Of a stretch of DNA of 64,000 bases, positions 43,425 to 51,957 are shown one piece after another; the first letter of the stretch is position 1; each line of letters starts with the position of its first letter. The notes below the pieces were generated by a model, which was given only the letters and a program-made list of their open reading frames with translations, was not told the origin of the DNA and searched no databases. The translations under genes and the position numbers were made by a program. The DNA comes from Acidimicrobiales bacterium mtb01 (GTDB taxonomy: Bacteria > Actinomycetota > Acidimicrobiia > Acidimicrobiales > Ilumatobacteraceae): assembly GCA_004379135.1 (NCBI GenBank), contig NBNI01000002.1:124001-188000 (forward strand). The letters run 5' to 3'.

Positions 43425-44819
43425 GTGCACCGACACGATCCCCTGATCGCGCATCTCGCCGATCGCGCGTTGGAGTACTCGCTCGATCGAATCCGGATGG
43501 ATCCGGTGCCGCTCGACGCACCGAAGTCGTACTACGAACTCCTGGCTCTCGTCGGCGAGACCATCACCGCCGAGGGCATCGGTGGCGATCGCGCGTTGCA
43601 GTTGTTCATCGACGTGCTCGCACCGGCCTGCATCTCGGTCGACCATCCGAGGTTCCTCGCCTTCGTTCCGGGCGCTCCCACCGAAGCATCGGTGATCTTC
43701 GACATGGTGGTGTCGGCGAGCAGCATCTACACCGGATCGTGGCTCGAAGGTGCGGGAGCCGCCTTCGCCGAGAACCAGGCTCTGCGGTGGTTGGCCGATC
43801 TCGCCGGTTTCCCGAACTCCGCCGGCGGGGTGTTCGTGAGCGGAGGCACCGCCGGCAATCTCTCGGCCTTGATCGCGGCCCGACACCGCTGGCGGCTGCG
43901 CGCAGCGGGCCGTCTCGATCGCGTTCGTGGAATCATGATCGCGTCGGGTGGCGCCCACTCGTCGGTGGCCCAGGCCGCACACGCGATGGACGCCGACGTC
44001 GTGGCGGCTCCCACCGACGAGCGAGGACGACTCGACGCCGACTCCGTCGCCGCGGTCCTGCGCGAATTGTCGGCCGACGATCGTGAGCGCGTGTTCGCGA
44101 TCGTCGCCACCGGCGGCACCACCAACCTCGGTGTCGTCGACGACGTCGACGGAATCTCCCGTATCAGCAACGCCGCGAACATCTGGTTCCACGTCGACGG
44201 CGCATACGGTCTGGCCGCACTGTGCGCCCCGAGCGTTCGTCATCTGTTCGACGGCATCGAGCGAGCCGACAGTTTCATCGTCGACCCGCACAAATGGTTG
44301 TTCGCCCCGTACGACAGTTGTGCGCTGGTGTACCGCAACATCCACGACGGTCGACGCGCGCACACGCAGCAGGCCGAATATCTCGACGTGCTCCACGGAG
44401 GCGAGGCCGAGGAAGGACCGTGGCACGAGATGAATCCGGCCGACGTCGCTCACCATCTCTCGCGACGCGCTCGCGGCCTTCCGCTGTGGTTCAGCCTGGC
44501 CACCCACGGCACCCGCGCCTACACCGAGGCGATGGAGACGACCTTGGCCGTGTCTCGTGAATCGGCCGCTGAGATCCGGTCGCGACCGAATCTCGAACTC
44601 CTGCTCGAACCCGATCTCAGCATCCTCGTGTTCCGCCGTAGGGGTTGGACCCCCGAGCGGTACCAACGGTGGAGCGACGATCAGTTGAAGACCGGGCAGT
44701 CGTTCGTTGTGCCCACGTCGTGGAAGGGCGAGACTGTGTTGCGCTTCTGCATCGTGAATCCCCGCACGACCATGGGCGACATCACCGACATCCTCGATTC
44801 ACTGGAAGCCACACCATGA
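43425..44819 (+). CDS. PLP-dependent group II amino-acid decarboxylase
   Basis: 464 residues of the aromatic-amino-acid/glutamate decarboxylase family: FVSGGTAGNLSAL near PLP phosphate, HVDGAYGLAA with the ring-stacking region, and the Schiff-base Lys in VDPHKWLFAPYD. It would release CO2 from an aromatic or acidic amino acid. GTG start. The stop overlaps the next gene's ATG (ATGA), tying it to the deaminase. Confidence 0.88.
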   Translation: MHRHDPLIAHLADRALEYSLDRIRMDPVPLDAPKSYYELLALVGETITAEGIGGDRALQLFIDVLAPACISVDHPRFLAFVPGAPTEASVIFDMVVSASSIYTGSWLEGAGAAFAENQALRWLADLAGFPNSAGGVFVSGGTAGNLSALIAARHRWRLRAAGRLDRVRGIMIASGGAHSSVAQAAHAMDADVVAAPTDERGRLDADSVAAVLRELSADDRERVFAIVATGGTTNLGVVDDVDGISRISNAANIWFHVDGAYGLAALCAPSVRHLFDGIERADSFIVDPHKWLFAPYDSCALVYRNIHDGRRAHTQQAEYLDVLHGGEAEEGPWHEMNPADVAHHLSRRARGLPLWFSLATHGTRAYTEAMETTLAVSRESAAEIRSRPNLELLLEPDLSILVFRRRGWTPERYQRWSDDQLKTGQSFVVPTSWKGETVLRFCIVNPRTTMGDITDILDSLEATP

Positions 44820-46198
44820 CTGCTCGCGCCGACCTACTGCTGAAGAACGCTCTTCTCGTCGCGACGATGGACGCGCAGAGGCGCGAGTTGACGGGTGGCT
44901 GGGTGGCCATCACCAATGGCTTGGTATCCGGAGTCGGAAGTTCGGCCGACCCGATGCCCGAAGCGGCCGAAGTCGTCGACGCCACCGACTGTCTCGTCAC
45001 GCCCGGCCTCGTCAACACCCATCACCACATCTACCAGAACCTCACACGGGCCTTCCCGCCGATGACCGACAAGCCGTTGTTCGGCTGGCTGCAGTCGTTG
45101 TATCCGTTGTGGCGGGCCATCGACGAGGAGTCGGTTCACGTGAGCGCCTTCGTCGGGTTGGCCGAGTTGGCGATGTCGGGCTGCACGACCAGCACCGATC
45201 ACCTGTATCTCCATCCGCGCGGTGCCGGCGACCTCCTTTCGGCCGAGATCGCGGCCGCGCGCGAACTCGGAGTCCGGTTCCATCCCACTCGCGGTTCGAT
45301 GTCGCTGTCCGAGAAGGACGGTGGGCTTCCCCCCGACGATGTGGTTGCCGACGACGACGAGATCCTGGCCGCGAGCGAGGAAGCCGTTCGCCGTCATCAC
45401 GACCGTTCGCACGGTGCGATGGTTCGCGTCGCCCTCGCACCCTGCTCGCCATTCAGCGTCACCGAGCAGTTGATGGTCCGTTCGGCCGAGTTGGCCGAGA
45501 AACTCGATGTTCGACTGCACACCCACTTCGCCGAGAACGCCGAGGACGACGACTTCTCCATCGCCACGTTCGGTTGCCGCCCGATGGAATATCTCGAGCG
45601 CACCGGTTGGTGCACCGATCGAACCTGGGTCGCGCATTGCGTGATGCCCAATCCCGACGAGGTGAAGCGACTCGGCGCCGCGCGCATCGGGGTGGCCCAT
45701 TGTCCGAGCAGCAATCTCATTCTCGCGTCGGGAATCTCCCCGGTCGTGCCGTTGCGGGCCGCCGGCGTCAAGGTCGGCCTCGGTGTGGATGGTTCGTCGT
45801 CGGCCGACTCGGCTTCGTTGTGGCTCGAGGCTCGGCAGGCGATGCTGCTGGCCAAGTTGCGCGACGGTGCGAGCGCCGGCACGGCGCGCATGGCGCTCGA
45901 CGTCGCGACACGCGGCGGCGCCGGTTGTCTCGGGCGCGAAGGCGAGATCGGCGAATTGACGGTCGGAGCCGTCGGCGACGTCGCGGTGTGGAAACTCACC
46001 GGCCCGCAATTCGCGGGTGCTCTGGCCGATCCCATCGAAGGTTGGTTGCGGTGCGGACCGATCGGTGCGCACCACACAATCGTCCACGGCCGCTTCGTCG
46101 TGCGCGATGGTCGTGTGACCCACCGTGATCTCGACGACATGCTCCGTCGTCACGCTCGTGAGAGCCGACGCATCCAGCAACTCGACCCCCGTGCCTGA
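44816..46198 (+). CDS. 8-oxoguanine deaminase-like amidohydrolase
   Basis: 460 residues. Zinc/iron ligands HXH in NTHHHIYQNLTRAFP, His in LHTHFAE, His in VAHCVM and Asp in GLGVDGSSSADSA define the ATZ/TRZ amidohydrolase family. FGWLQSLYPLW and NTHHHIYQ are typical of 8-oxoguanine deaminases, which convert 8-oxoguanine to urate. Gene order after a molybdenum-hydroxylase-like gene hints at oxidised purine metabolism. ATGA overlap upstream, 8-bp overlap downstream. Confidence 0.85.
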   Translation: MTARADLLLKNALLVATMDAQRRELTGGWVAITNGLVSGVGSSADPMPEAAEVVDATDCLVTPGLVNTHHHIYQNLTRAFPPMTDKPLFGWLQSLYPLWRAIDEESVHVSAFVGLAELAMSGCTTSTDHLYLHPRGAGDLLSAEIAAARELGVRFHPTRGSMSLSEKDGGLPPDDVVADDDEILAASEEAVRRHHDRSHGAMVRVALAPCSPFSVTEQLMVRSAELAEKLDVRLHTHFAENAEDDDFSIATFGCRPMEYLERTGWCTDRTWVAHCVMPNPDEVKRLGAARIGVAHCPSSNLILASGISPVVPLRAAGVKVGLGVDGSSSADSASLWLEARQAMLLAKLRDGASAGTARMALDVATRGGAGCLGREGEIGELTVGAVGDVAVWKLTGPQFAGALADPIEGWLRCGPIGAHHTIVHGRFVVRDGRVTHRDLDDMLRRHARESRRIQQLDPRA

Positions 46199-46856
46199 CC
46201 GCTCGTTCCCGCACGCCGTCCTGTGGGACATGGATGGCACTCTCGTCGACACCGAGCCCTACTGGATCGACGCCGAGTACGACATCGTCGAAGCCCATGG
46301 CGGAACGTGGAGCCACGAGCACGCCAAAGCGTTGGTCGGATCCGATCTGCTCGATTCGGGCGAATACATCCGTCGTCACGGCGGTGTCGATCGCTCGCCC
46401 GCCGAAATCGTCGAGATGCTGCTCGATCGCGTGGTGGCCCGGGTGCGACAGGAGATTCCGTGGCGGCCCGGTGCGCGCGAGTTACTCGGGGCCGTTCGTT
46501 CAGCCGAGATCGACACCGCGCTGGTGACGATGTCGTGGAAGCGCTTCTCCGACGAAGTGGTGGCGTGTCTGCCGAAGGGGAGTTTCACGGTGTCGGTCAC
46601 CGGCGACGAGGTGACGCGCGGCAAACCTCACCCCGAGCCGTACTTGTTGGCGGCCGAGCGGCTCGGAGTTCGGCCGCAGGATTGCGTAGCCATCGAGGAT
46701 TCGCCCACGGGCACGCGCTCGGCTCTGGCCGCCGGTTGCCGAGTGCTCGGTGTTCCGCACGTGGTGGAGATCCCGACCGAGTTGGCCGACCTCGGGCCCT
46801 TGACGATCGCACCGACCCTGGTGGGTCTGACGCTGTCGGATTTGCGCTCGGTCTAG
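46191..46856 (+). CDS. HAD-superfamily phosphatase/mutase-like protein
   Basis: 221 residues with WDMDGTLVDTEPYW (motif I), TMS (motif II), RGKPHPEPY (motif III Lys) and AIEDSPTG (motif IV), a beta-phosphoglucomutase/phosphatase subfamily layout with a helical cap. GTG 46191 overlaps the amidohydrolase stop by 8 bp, so it belongs to the same operon. Substrate unknown. Confidence 0.86.
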   Translation: MPDRSFPHAVLWDMDGTLVDTEPYWIDAEYDIVEAHGGTWSHEHAKALVGSDLLDSGEYIRRHGGVDRSPAEIVEMLLDRVVARVRQEIPWRPGARELLGAVRSAEIDTALVTMSWKRFSDEVVACLPKGSFTVSVTGDEVTRGKPHPEPYLLAAERLGVRPQDCVAIEDSPTGTRSALAAGCRVLGVPHVVEIPTELADLGPLTIAPTLVGLTLSDLRSV

Positions 46857-46868
46857 GTTCGAGGGCGG

Positions 46869-47555
46869 TCAGTTGCCCCAGCGCGACTGACCGAATCGGT
46901 AGCCCACGCTGCGCACGGTCTGGATGAGGTTGGCGTGCTCCTCGCCCAACTTCGCGCGCAGACGACGGATGTGGACGTCGACCGTGCGCGCACCGCCGTA
47001 GTACTCGTAGCCCCACACACGCGACAGCAGCATCTCGCGCGAGAACACCTTGCCCGGGTTGGTCACGAGGAACTTGAGCAGTTCGTACTCCATGTACGTG
47101 AGATCGAGGGGACGCCCGTCGACCGAGGCCTGGTACGTCTCGACGTTGAGCATCAGTTGTCCGTAGTCGACCACGTCGGGCCGGGGTGCACTCTGCGTGT
47201 ACGAGAGAAGATGACGCAGTCGAGCCTCGAGTTCGCGTGGGTGGAACGGCACCAAGCAGAAGTCGTCGAACAGTTCGTCGCGCAGCGTGAGGTCGTCGAG
47301 TTGCGCACCCGACACGAGGAGGAGAAGCGGTGCGTTGGCGGCGTCGCGCTTGCGGAGGGCGCGGCAGAAGTTCCAGGCCGCGTCGATGTCGTGGTCGGCG
47401 CACACGATGGCTCCGGTCCAGCCGTCGGACGGTTCGGCTTTGGTGACGTCGTCGGCCGACGCGAACGACTTCCAGCGATAGCCGGCGAGATCGAGCGTCC
47501 GCACCAGCTCGGGCGGAGGCGACTCGGGGAAGACGGCGATCAGGTCGGAAGTCAT
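46869..47555 (-). CDS. glnR: GlnR-like orphan response regulator
   Basis: 228 residues. The receiver-like half (1-115) lacks the normal phospho-Asp and switch residues, and the C-terminal half is an OmpR/PhoB winged helix (SREMLLSRVWGYEYYGGART, TVRSVGYRFG). Atypical receivers of this kind belong to GlnR, the actinobacterial nitrogen regulator. The gene begins 1 bp after the stop of a glutamine synthetase gene, supporting a nitrogen role. Identification as GlnR is strong inference. Confidence 0.8.
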   Translation of the reverse strand: MTSDLIAVFPESPPPELVRTLDLAGYRWKSFASADDVTKAEPSDGWTGAIVCADHDIDAAWNFCRALRKRDAANAPLLLLVSGAQLDDLTLRDELFDDFCLVPFHPRELEARLRHLLSYTQSAPRPDVVDYGQLMLNVETYQASVDGRPLDLTYMEYELLKFLVTNPGKVFSREMLLSRVWGYEYYGGARTVDVHIRRLRAKLGEEHANLIQTVRSVGYRFGQSRWGN

Positions 47556-47556
47556 G

Positions 47557-48894
47557 TCAGGTGGAGCGCAGATACCTCTGCAGTTCGAATGGTGTCACCT
47601 GCGTCTTGTAACCACGCCACTCGGAGCGCTTGTTCCGCAGGAACCACTCGAAGATGTGCTCGCCGAGCGTTTCGTACACCAGCGATGAGGTTTCCATCAC
47701 GCGCAGGGCGTCGGCCAGCGACTGCGGGAGCTGCTCGATGCCGAGTTTGCCGAGGGCGTCGTCGCCCATCTCGAACAGGTTCGAGTCGGCCTCGGCCGGG
47801 AGTTCGTAACCCTGCTCGATGCCGCGCAGGCCGGCGGCGAGGATGACCGAGAAGGCGAGATACGGATTGCAGGCCGGATCGGGCGAGCGATATTCGATGC
47901 GCGTTGCCAATGGATTGGCGCGCTTGGGCACCGGCACGCGGATGAGCCCGCTGCGGTTGTTGCGAGCCCACGACACGTGAACCGGAGCCTCGAAGCCGGG
48001 AACCAGGCGCTTGTATGAGTTGACCGTCTGGTTGGTGACGGCGGTGATCTCGCTGGCGTGGAAGAGCAGACCGGCCATGAATCGCTTGGCGGTCTCGGAG
48101 AGGTTGTAGGGATCGTCGGCCGAGTAGAAGGCATTGCCTTCGGCGTTCGACAACGACATGTGGAGGTGCATACCGCTGCCCTGGACACCTTCGAGCGGCT
48201 TGGGCATGAACGTCGCGTGCACACCCTGGGCCGCCGCGACCTCCTTCACGACGAGACGGAATGTCATGACGCTGTCGGCCATCGTGAGGGCATCAGTGTG
48301 GCGAAGGTCGATCTCGTGCTGCGACGGCGCGTCCTCGTGGAACGAGTACTCGACCGGGATGCTCATGGTCTCGAGCGTGCGGATGGTCTCCTTGCGGAGG
48401 CTGCCGGTCACGTCGGTGGTGGTGAGATCGAAGAACGACGCCTCGTCGAGAACGCGCGGCGGTTGGCCGGGCTCGGGTGGTGCGAAGTAGAAGAACTCGA
48501 TGTCGGGTGCGATGAGGAAATCGAGACCCATGGCTCGGGCGCGGTGCAGATTGCGACGCAACACCTGTCGCGGATCGCCACCGAACGGCGAGCCATCGAG
48601 GTGGTGGATGTCGCAGAACACTCGGGCCTCGGGGGCCTTGGCATCGGCCCAGGGGAGCGTGACGAACGTGTTCGCATCGGGGATGGCGAGCACATCGCTC
48701 TCCTGGATGCGCGAGAAGCCGTCGATCGACGAACCGTCGAACGTCATGCCGTCCTCGAGGGCGTTCTCGAGTTCGGCCGGACTGATGGCGAAGCTCTTCA
48801 GGTTGCCGAGCACGTCGGTGAACCAGAGCCGGATGAGCCGGACTCCGCGTTCTTCCACGGTGCGCAGGACGTAATCGCGCTGCTGTTCGAGCAT
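47557..48894 (-). CDS. glnA: Glutamine synthetase type I (non-adenylylated kind)
   Basis: Makes glutamine from glutamate and ammonia. 445 residues: DGSSIDGFS near the N-terminus, IEFFYF metal site, GSGMHLHMSL ATP site, and NPYLAFSVIL near the end. The adenylylation loop reads SNLFEMGDD where regulated enzymes have a Tyr, so control by adenylylation is unlikely. ATG 48894 has GGGGG upstream; a GTG at 48900 is the alternative. Operon with glnR. Confidence 0.93.
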   Translation of the reverse strand: MLEQQRDYVLRTVEERGVRLIRLWFTDVLGNLKSFAISPAELENALEDGMTFDGSSIDGFSRIQESDVLAIPDANTFVTLPWADAKAPEARVFCDIHHLDGSPFGGDPRQVLRRNLHRARAMGLDFLIAPDIEFFYFAPPEPGQPPRVLDEASFFDLTTTDVTGSLRKETIRTLETMSIPVEYSFHEDAPSQHEIDLRHTDALTMADSVMTFRLVVKEVAAAQGVHATFMPKPLEGVQGSGMHLHMSLSNAEGNAFYSADDPYNLSETAKRFMAGLLFHASEITAVTNQTVNSYKRLVPGFEAPVHVSWARNNRSGLIRVPVPKRANPLATRIEYRSPDPACNPYLAFSVILAAGLRGIEQGYELPAEADSNLFEMGDDALGKLGIEQLPQSLADALRVMETSSLVYETLGEHIFEWFLRNKRSEWRGYKTQVTPFELQRYLRST

Positions 48895-48939
48895 GTTCAC
48901 CCCCGCAGTCTGCCGGTGGGTCCGGTCGATTCGGTCAGG

Positions 48940-48995
48940 AAAGCAAAGAGCCCGGGTTTCCCCGGACGAAAAGCAAAGAGCCCGGGTTTCCCCGG
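48940..48995. repeat. Two direct copies of a 26-bp terminator segment, 30-bp period
   Basis: AAAGCAAAGAGCCCGGGTTT plus six more bases occurs at 48940-48965 and again at 48970-48995. Only the right copy retains the full inverted repeat, so this looks like a partial tandem duplication of a terminator. Confidence 0.85.
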
Positions 48996-49000
48996 GCTCT
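48968..49000 (-). terminator. Intrinsic terminator after glnII
   Basis: Minus-strand stem GAGCCCGGG/CCCGGGCTC (48978-48986 with 48991-48999) and loop of 4, followed by TTTGCTTTT. It ends the GSII message 25 bp after its stop, separating it from glnA-glnR. Confidence 0.88.
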
Positions 49001-49024
49001 CCACATGAAGGCGACGTTGCCCCA

Positions 49025-50032
49025 TCAGCCCCCGCACACCGTCTCGATCAAGAGACGCGTGACGATGTACGGATCCATGTTGGCGTTCGGGCGGCGATCC
49101 TCGGCGTAGCCGCGACCGGTCTTCTCGACCGTCCACGGGATACGGATGGACGCGCCACGGTTGGAGACGCCGTAGCTGAACTTGTTCCAAGGAGCGGTCT
49201 CGTGATGTCCGGTGAGACGGCTCTGGATGTCGTGACCGTAGTTCTCGACGTGCTCCATGACCTTCTTGCCGATCGCATCGCAGGCGGCGGTGATGGCCTT
49301 CATGTCGGTGTCGTTGCGCATGGCCTTGGTGGAGAAGTTGGTGTGCGCACCGGCGCCGTTCCAGTCGCCCTTCTGCGGCTTGGCGGCGAGCGAGATCACC
49401 ACGTCGTAGTCCTCGGCGATGCGATGCAGCAACCAGCGCGCCACGGTGAGGTGATCGCTCACGGTGAGAGCATCGGCGGCGCCGATCTGGAACTCCCACT
49501 GACCGGGCATCACTTCGGCGTTGGTGCCTTCGATCAGCAGACCGGCATCGAGACACGCCTGGGTGTGCTCTTCGATGATGTCGCGACCCACGACGCGGCC
49601 GGTGCCGACGCCGCAGTAGTACGGACCTTGCGGAAGCGGGAATCCGTTGACGGGGAAGCCGAGCGGCGATCCGTCGGGACGAAGCATCGTGTATTCCTGC
49701 TCGATGCCGAAGATCATCTCGTCGGACGCGTACTTCTTGGCGGCCGAGGCGCAAGCGGCGCGAGTGTTGGTGGGGTGCGGTGCACCGGTCTGGGCGAGCA
49801 TGACCTCGCACAGCACGAGGATGTTCTTGCCGCCGCGAATCGGGTCGGGGCACGTGAACACCGGGTGCAGAGCACAGTCGGACTTGTCGCCGGGTGCCTG
49901 GTTGGTCGACGATCCGTCGAAGCCCCAGATCGGCGGCGTCGTCACGTCGTCGGCCAGGATCTTCGTCTTCGAGCGAAGAAGGGGCGTCGGCTCGGTGCCG
50001 TCGACCCAGATGTATTCGGCTTGGTAGGCCAT
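49025..50032 (-). CDS. glnII: Glutamine synthetase type II (eukaryotic-like)
   Basis: 335 residues, about the length of GSII. Markers are IWGFDGSSTNQA, FGIEQEYTM, GPYYCGVG, GQWEFQIG and ETAPWNKFSYGVSNRG. ATG with GGAGGA. Its presence next to a GSI and a GlnR-like gene gives the cell two unlike glutamine synthetases in one locus. A candidate GlnR half-site pair lies upstream (50131-50143). Confidence 0.95.
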   Translation of the reverse strand: MAYQAEYIWVDGTEPTPLLRSKTKILADDVTTPPIWGFDGSSTNQAPGDKSDCALHPVFTCPDPIRGGKNILVLCEVMLAQTGAPHPTNTRAACASAAKKYASDEMIFGIEQEYTMLRPDGSPLGFPVNGFPLPQGPYYCGVGTGRVVGRDIIEEHTQACLDAGLLIEGTNAEVMPGQWEFQIGAADALTVSDHLTVARWLLHRIAEDYDVVISLAAKPQKGDWNGAGAHTNFSTKAMRNDTDMKAITAACDAIGKKVMEHVENYGHDIQSRLTGHHETAPWNKFSYGVSNRGASIRIPWTVEKTGRGYAEDRRPNANMDPYIVTRLLIETVCGG

Positions 50033-50130
50033 GGGTCCTCCAGGGGGTGATGGTCCGGCACGTCGCCGGAGCTGTATGGGGCGATCACAATCTCGCAGGA
50101 ATCCGTTTCCTTGCCTTTGCCCAACTGTGA

Positions 50131-50143
50131 ACGCTGTGTGAAC
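50131..50143. promoter_or_regulatory. Candidate GlnR-type site upstream of glnII
   Basis: Within the 218-bp gap between glnII and nadE, TGTGAACGCTGTGTGAACC contains an AC-N9-AC spacing as reported for actinobacterial GlnR sites, with two direct TGTGAAC half-sites. The motif is short and could occur by chance. Nothing else stands out in this gap except the nadE -10. Confidence 0.3.
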
Positions 50144-50250
50144 CGTGCCGCGGAGCGCCGGTCGACGGCTGGTGGTCGTGGGGAATCCAGCCTGCTCAGC
50201 ACGACTTTTCTCGCCCGAGCCACGGCTGAGCCGCCGTTAGCCTCGACGAC

Positions 50251-51957
50251 GTGGCCTCTTTGCGCATCGGGCTGGCCCAGCTCGACCCCGTGGTCGGCGA
50301 CCTCGTCGGCAACCGAGCCTTGGTGCTCGATGCGTATCGCCGGGCGTCCGACGCCGGCTGCGACGTGGTCGTGTTCGGCGAACTGGTCGTGACCGGATAT
50401 CCGCCCGAGGATCTCGTTCTGAAGCCCGGCTTCGTGCGCGACACCCGAGCCGTCCTCGACGACATCGCCAAGGAGACCGGTGAGTGCATCGCGGTCGTCG
50501 GTTTCGTCGACATCGGATCGGGCGAGCACTCGGCCACGGGTCGTCCGGTTATTCACAACGCGGCCGCGGTGTGCGGCCACGGTGTCGTTCACGGCGTGTA
50601 TCGCAAGCGTCTTCTTCCGAACTACGACGTGTTCGACGAAGAGCGCACGTTCACCCCGGGCTCGGGTCCGCATCACCTCTACGAGATCGCTGGTGTTCGA
50701 GTCGCGGTGTCCATCTGCGAGGACATCTGGTACGCCGACGGACCGGTTTCCGAACAGGCGGCCGGTGGCGCACAGGTCAACCTGAGTCTCAATTCGTCGC
50801 CGTACCACCGCGGGAAGTCGGCCGATCGCGAAATCATGCTCGCTCAGCGGGCCCGCGAGAACGCCTGCGCGATCGCGTACGTCAATCAAGTGGGCGGCCA
50901 GGACGAGTTGGTCTTCGACGGCGGCTCGATGCTCTTCGACGCCAGCGGCGCTCTCGTCGGACGATTGGTGAACTTCCGCGACGGGCTGCTCGTCGCCGAT
51001 CTCGACGTTCCGGCCCCCGCGAAGGACGCGACGCTTCCCGTGACGGTTCTGTCCTCCACATCGCGAGCGACCGGGCCGCGCCGAGGCAACGAGGTCCAAC
51101 CCGTTTTCACCGATCTGGCCGAGTTGTACGAGGCGCTCGTGGTCGGTACCCGTGATTACGTGCGCAAGAACGGTTTCACCGACGTGGTGATCGGTTTGTC
51201 GGGTGGAATCGATTCGTCGATCGTGGCGTGCGTGGCCGTCGATGCGCTCGGTGCCGATCATGTCCATGGTGTGTCGATGCCGTCGCGCTATTCGTCGCAG
51301 GGTTCGAAGGACGACGCGTACGCGCTGGCCGAAGCCTTGGGCATCGACATCAGAACCATCTCCATTGAACCCGCGTTCCAGGCCTATCTCGAGATGCTCG
51401 AACCGAGTTTCAGTGGACGCCCGGCCGACCTCACCGAGGAGAACCTGCAGAGCCGCTGTCGAGGCCAGATCCTCATGGCCTTGTCGAACAAGTTCGGCTG
51501 GATGGTGCTCACCACGGGCAACAAGAGCGAGATGGCCGTCGGCTACTTCACCATCTACGGCGACTCGGTCGGTGGGTACGCGGTCATCAAGGACGTCTTC
51601 AAGACCGATGTGTTCGCACTCAGTCGATTCGTGAACGAGCGCGCGGGTTCCGAGGTGATTCCGGAAGCGGTTCTCACCAAGCCGCCCTCGGCCGAACTGA
51701 GGCCCGATCAACGCGACGATCAGAGCCTTCCTCCTTACGACGTCCTCGATGCGGTGCTCGAGATGTACGTCGAGCGCGACATGACCGCCGCTGAAATCGT
51801 CGAGATCGGACTCCCGAGCGATGTCGTGCGTCGGATCGCACGTCTGGTCGATATCAACGAATACAAGCGGCGTCAGTGTCCTCCGGGTGTTCGTGTAACA
51901 GAGAAGGCCTTCGGCAAGGACCGCCGCCTCCCCATCACCAACGGCTACCGGGGCTGA
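50251..51957 (+). CDS. nadE: Glutamine-dependent NAD+ synthetase
   Basis: 568 residues: an N-terminal nitrilase-type glutaminase (about 1-250; Glu in FGELVVTGYPPED, Lys in YRKRLLPN, Cys in SICEDIW) fused to an ATP-pyrophosphatase synthetase domain with LSGGIDSSI and TTGNKSEMAVGY. Final step of NAD biosynthesis. GTG start with TAGCCT at 50238-50243, 7 nt upstream. Requires glutamine, fitting its position beside two glutamine synthetases. Confidence 0.95.
   Translation: MASLRIGLAQLDPVVGDLVGNRALVLDAYRRASDAGCDVVVFGELVVTGYPPEDLVLKPGFVRDTRAVLDDIAKETGECIAVVGFVDIGSGEHSATGRPVIHNAAAVCGHGVVHGVYRKRLLPNYDVFDEERTFTPGSGPHHLYEIAGVRVAVSICEDIWYADGPVSEQAAGGAQVNLSLNSSPYHRGKSADREIMLAQRARENACAIAYVNQVGGQDELVFDGGSMLFDASGALVGRLVNFRDGLLVADLDVPAPAKDATLPVTVLSSTSRATGPRRGNEVQPVFTDLAELYEALVVGTRDYVRKNGFTDVVIGLSGGIDSSIVACVAVDALGADHVHGVSMPSRYSSQGSKDDAYALAEALGIDIRTISIEPAFQAYLEMLEPSFSGRPADLTEENLQSRCRGQILMALSNKFGWMVLTTGNKSEMAVGYFTIYGDSVGGYAVIKDVFKTDVFALSRFVNERAGSEVIPEAVLTKPPSAELRPDQRDDQSLPPYDVLDAVLEMYVERDMTAAEIVEIGLPSDVVRRIARLVDINEYKRRQCPPGVRVTEKAFGKDRRLPITNGYRG

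Noticed and set aside
32487-46856. A selenocysteine-coding gene marked by an in-frame UGA near selAB
   Set aside because: All stops in nearby genes fit family ends or overlaps with the next start; I saw no continuing homology past a TGA.
48940-49000. Repeated segment as a CRISPR-like array
   Set aside because: Only two copies, a 4-bp gap between them, and one copy is a plain terminator stem; no cas genes nearby.
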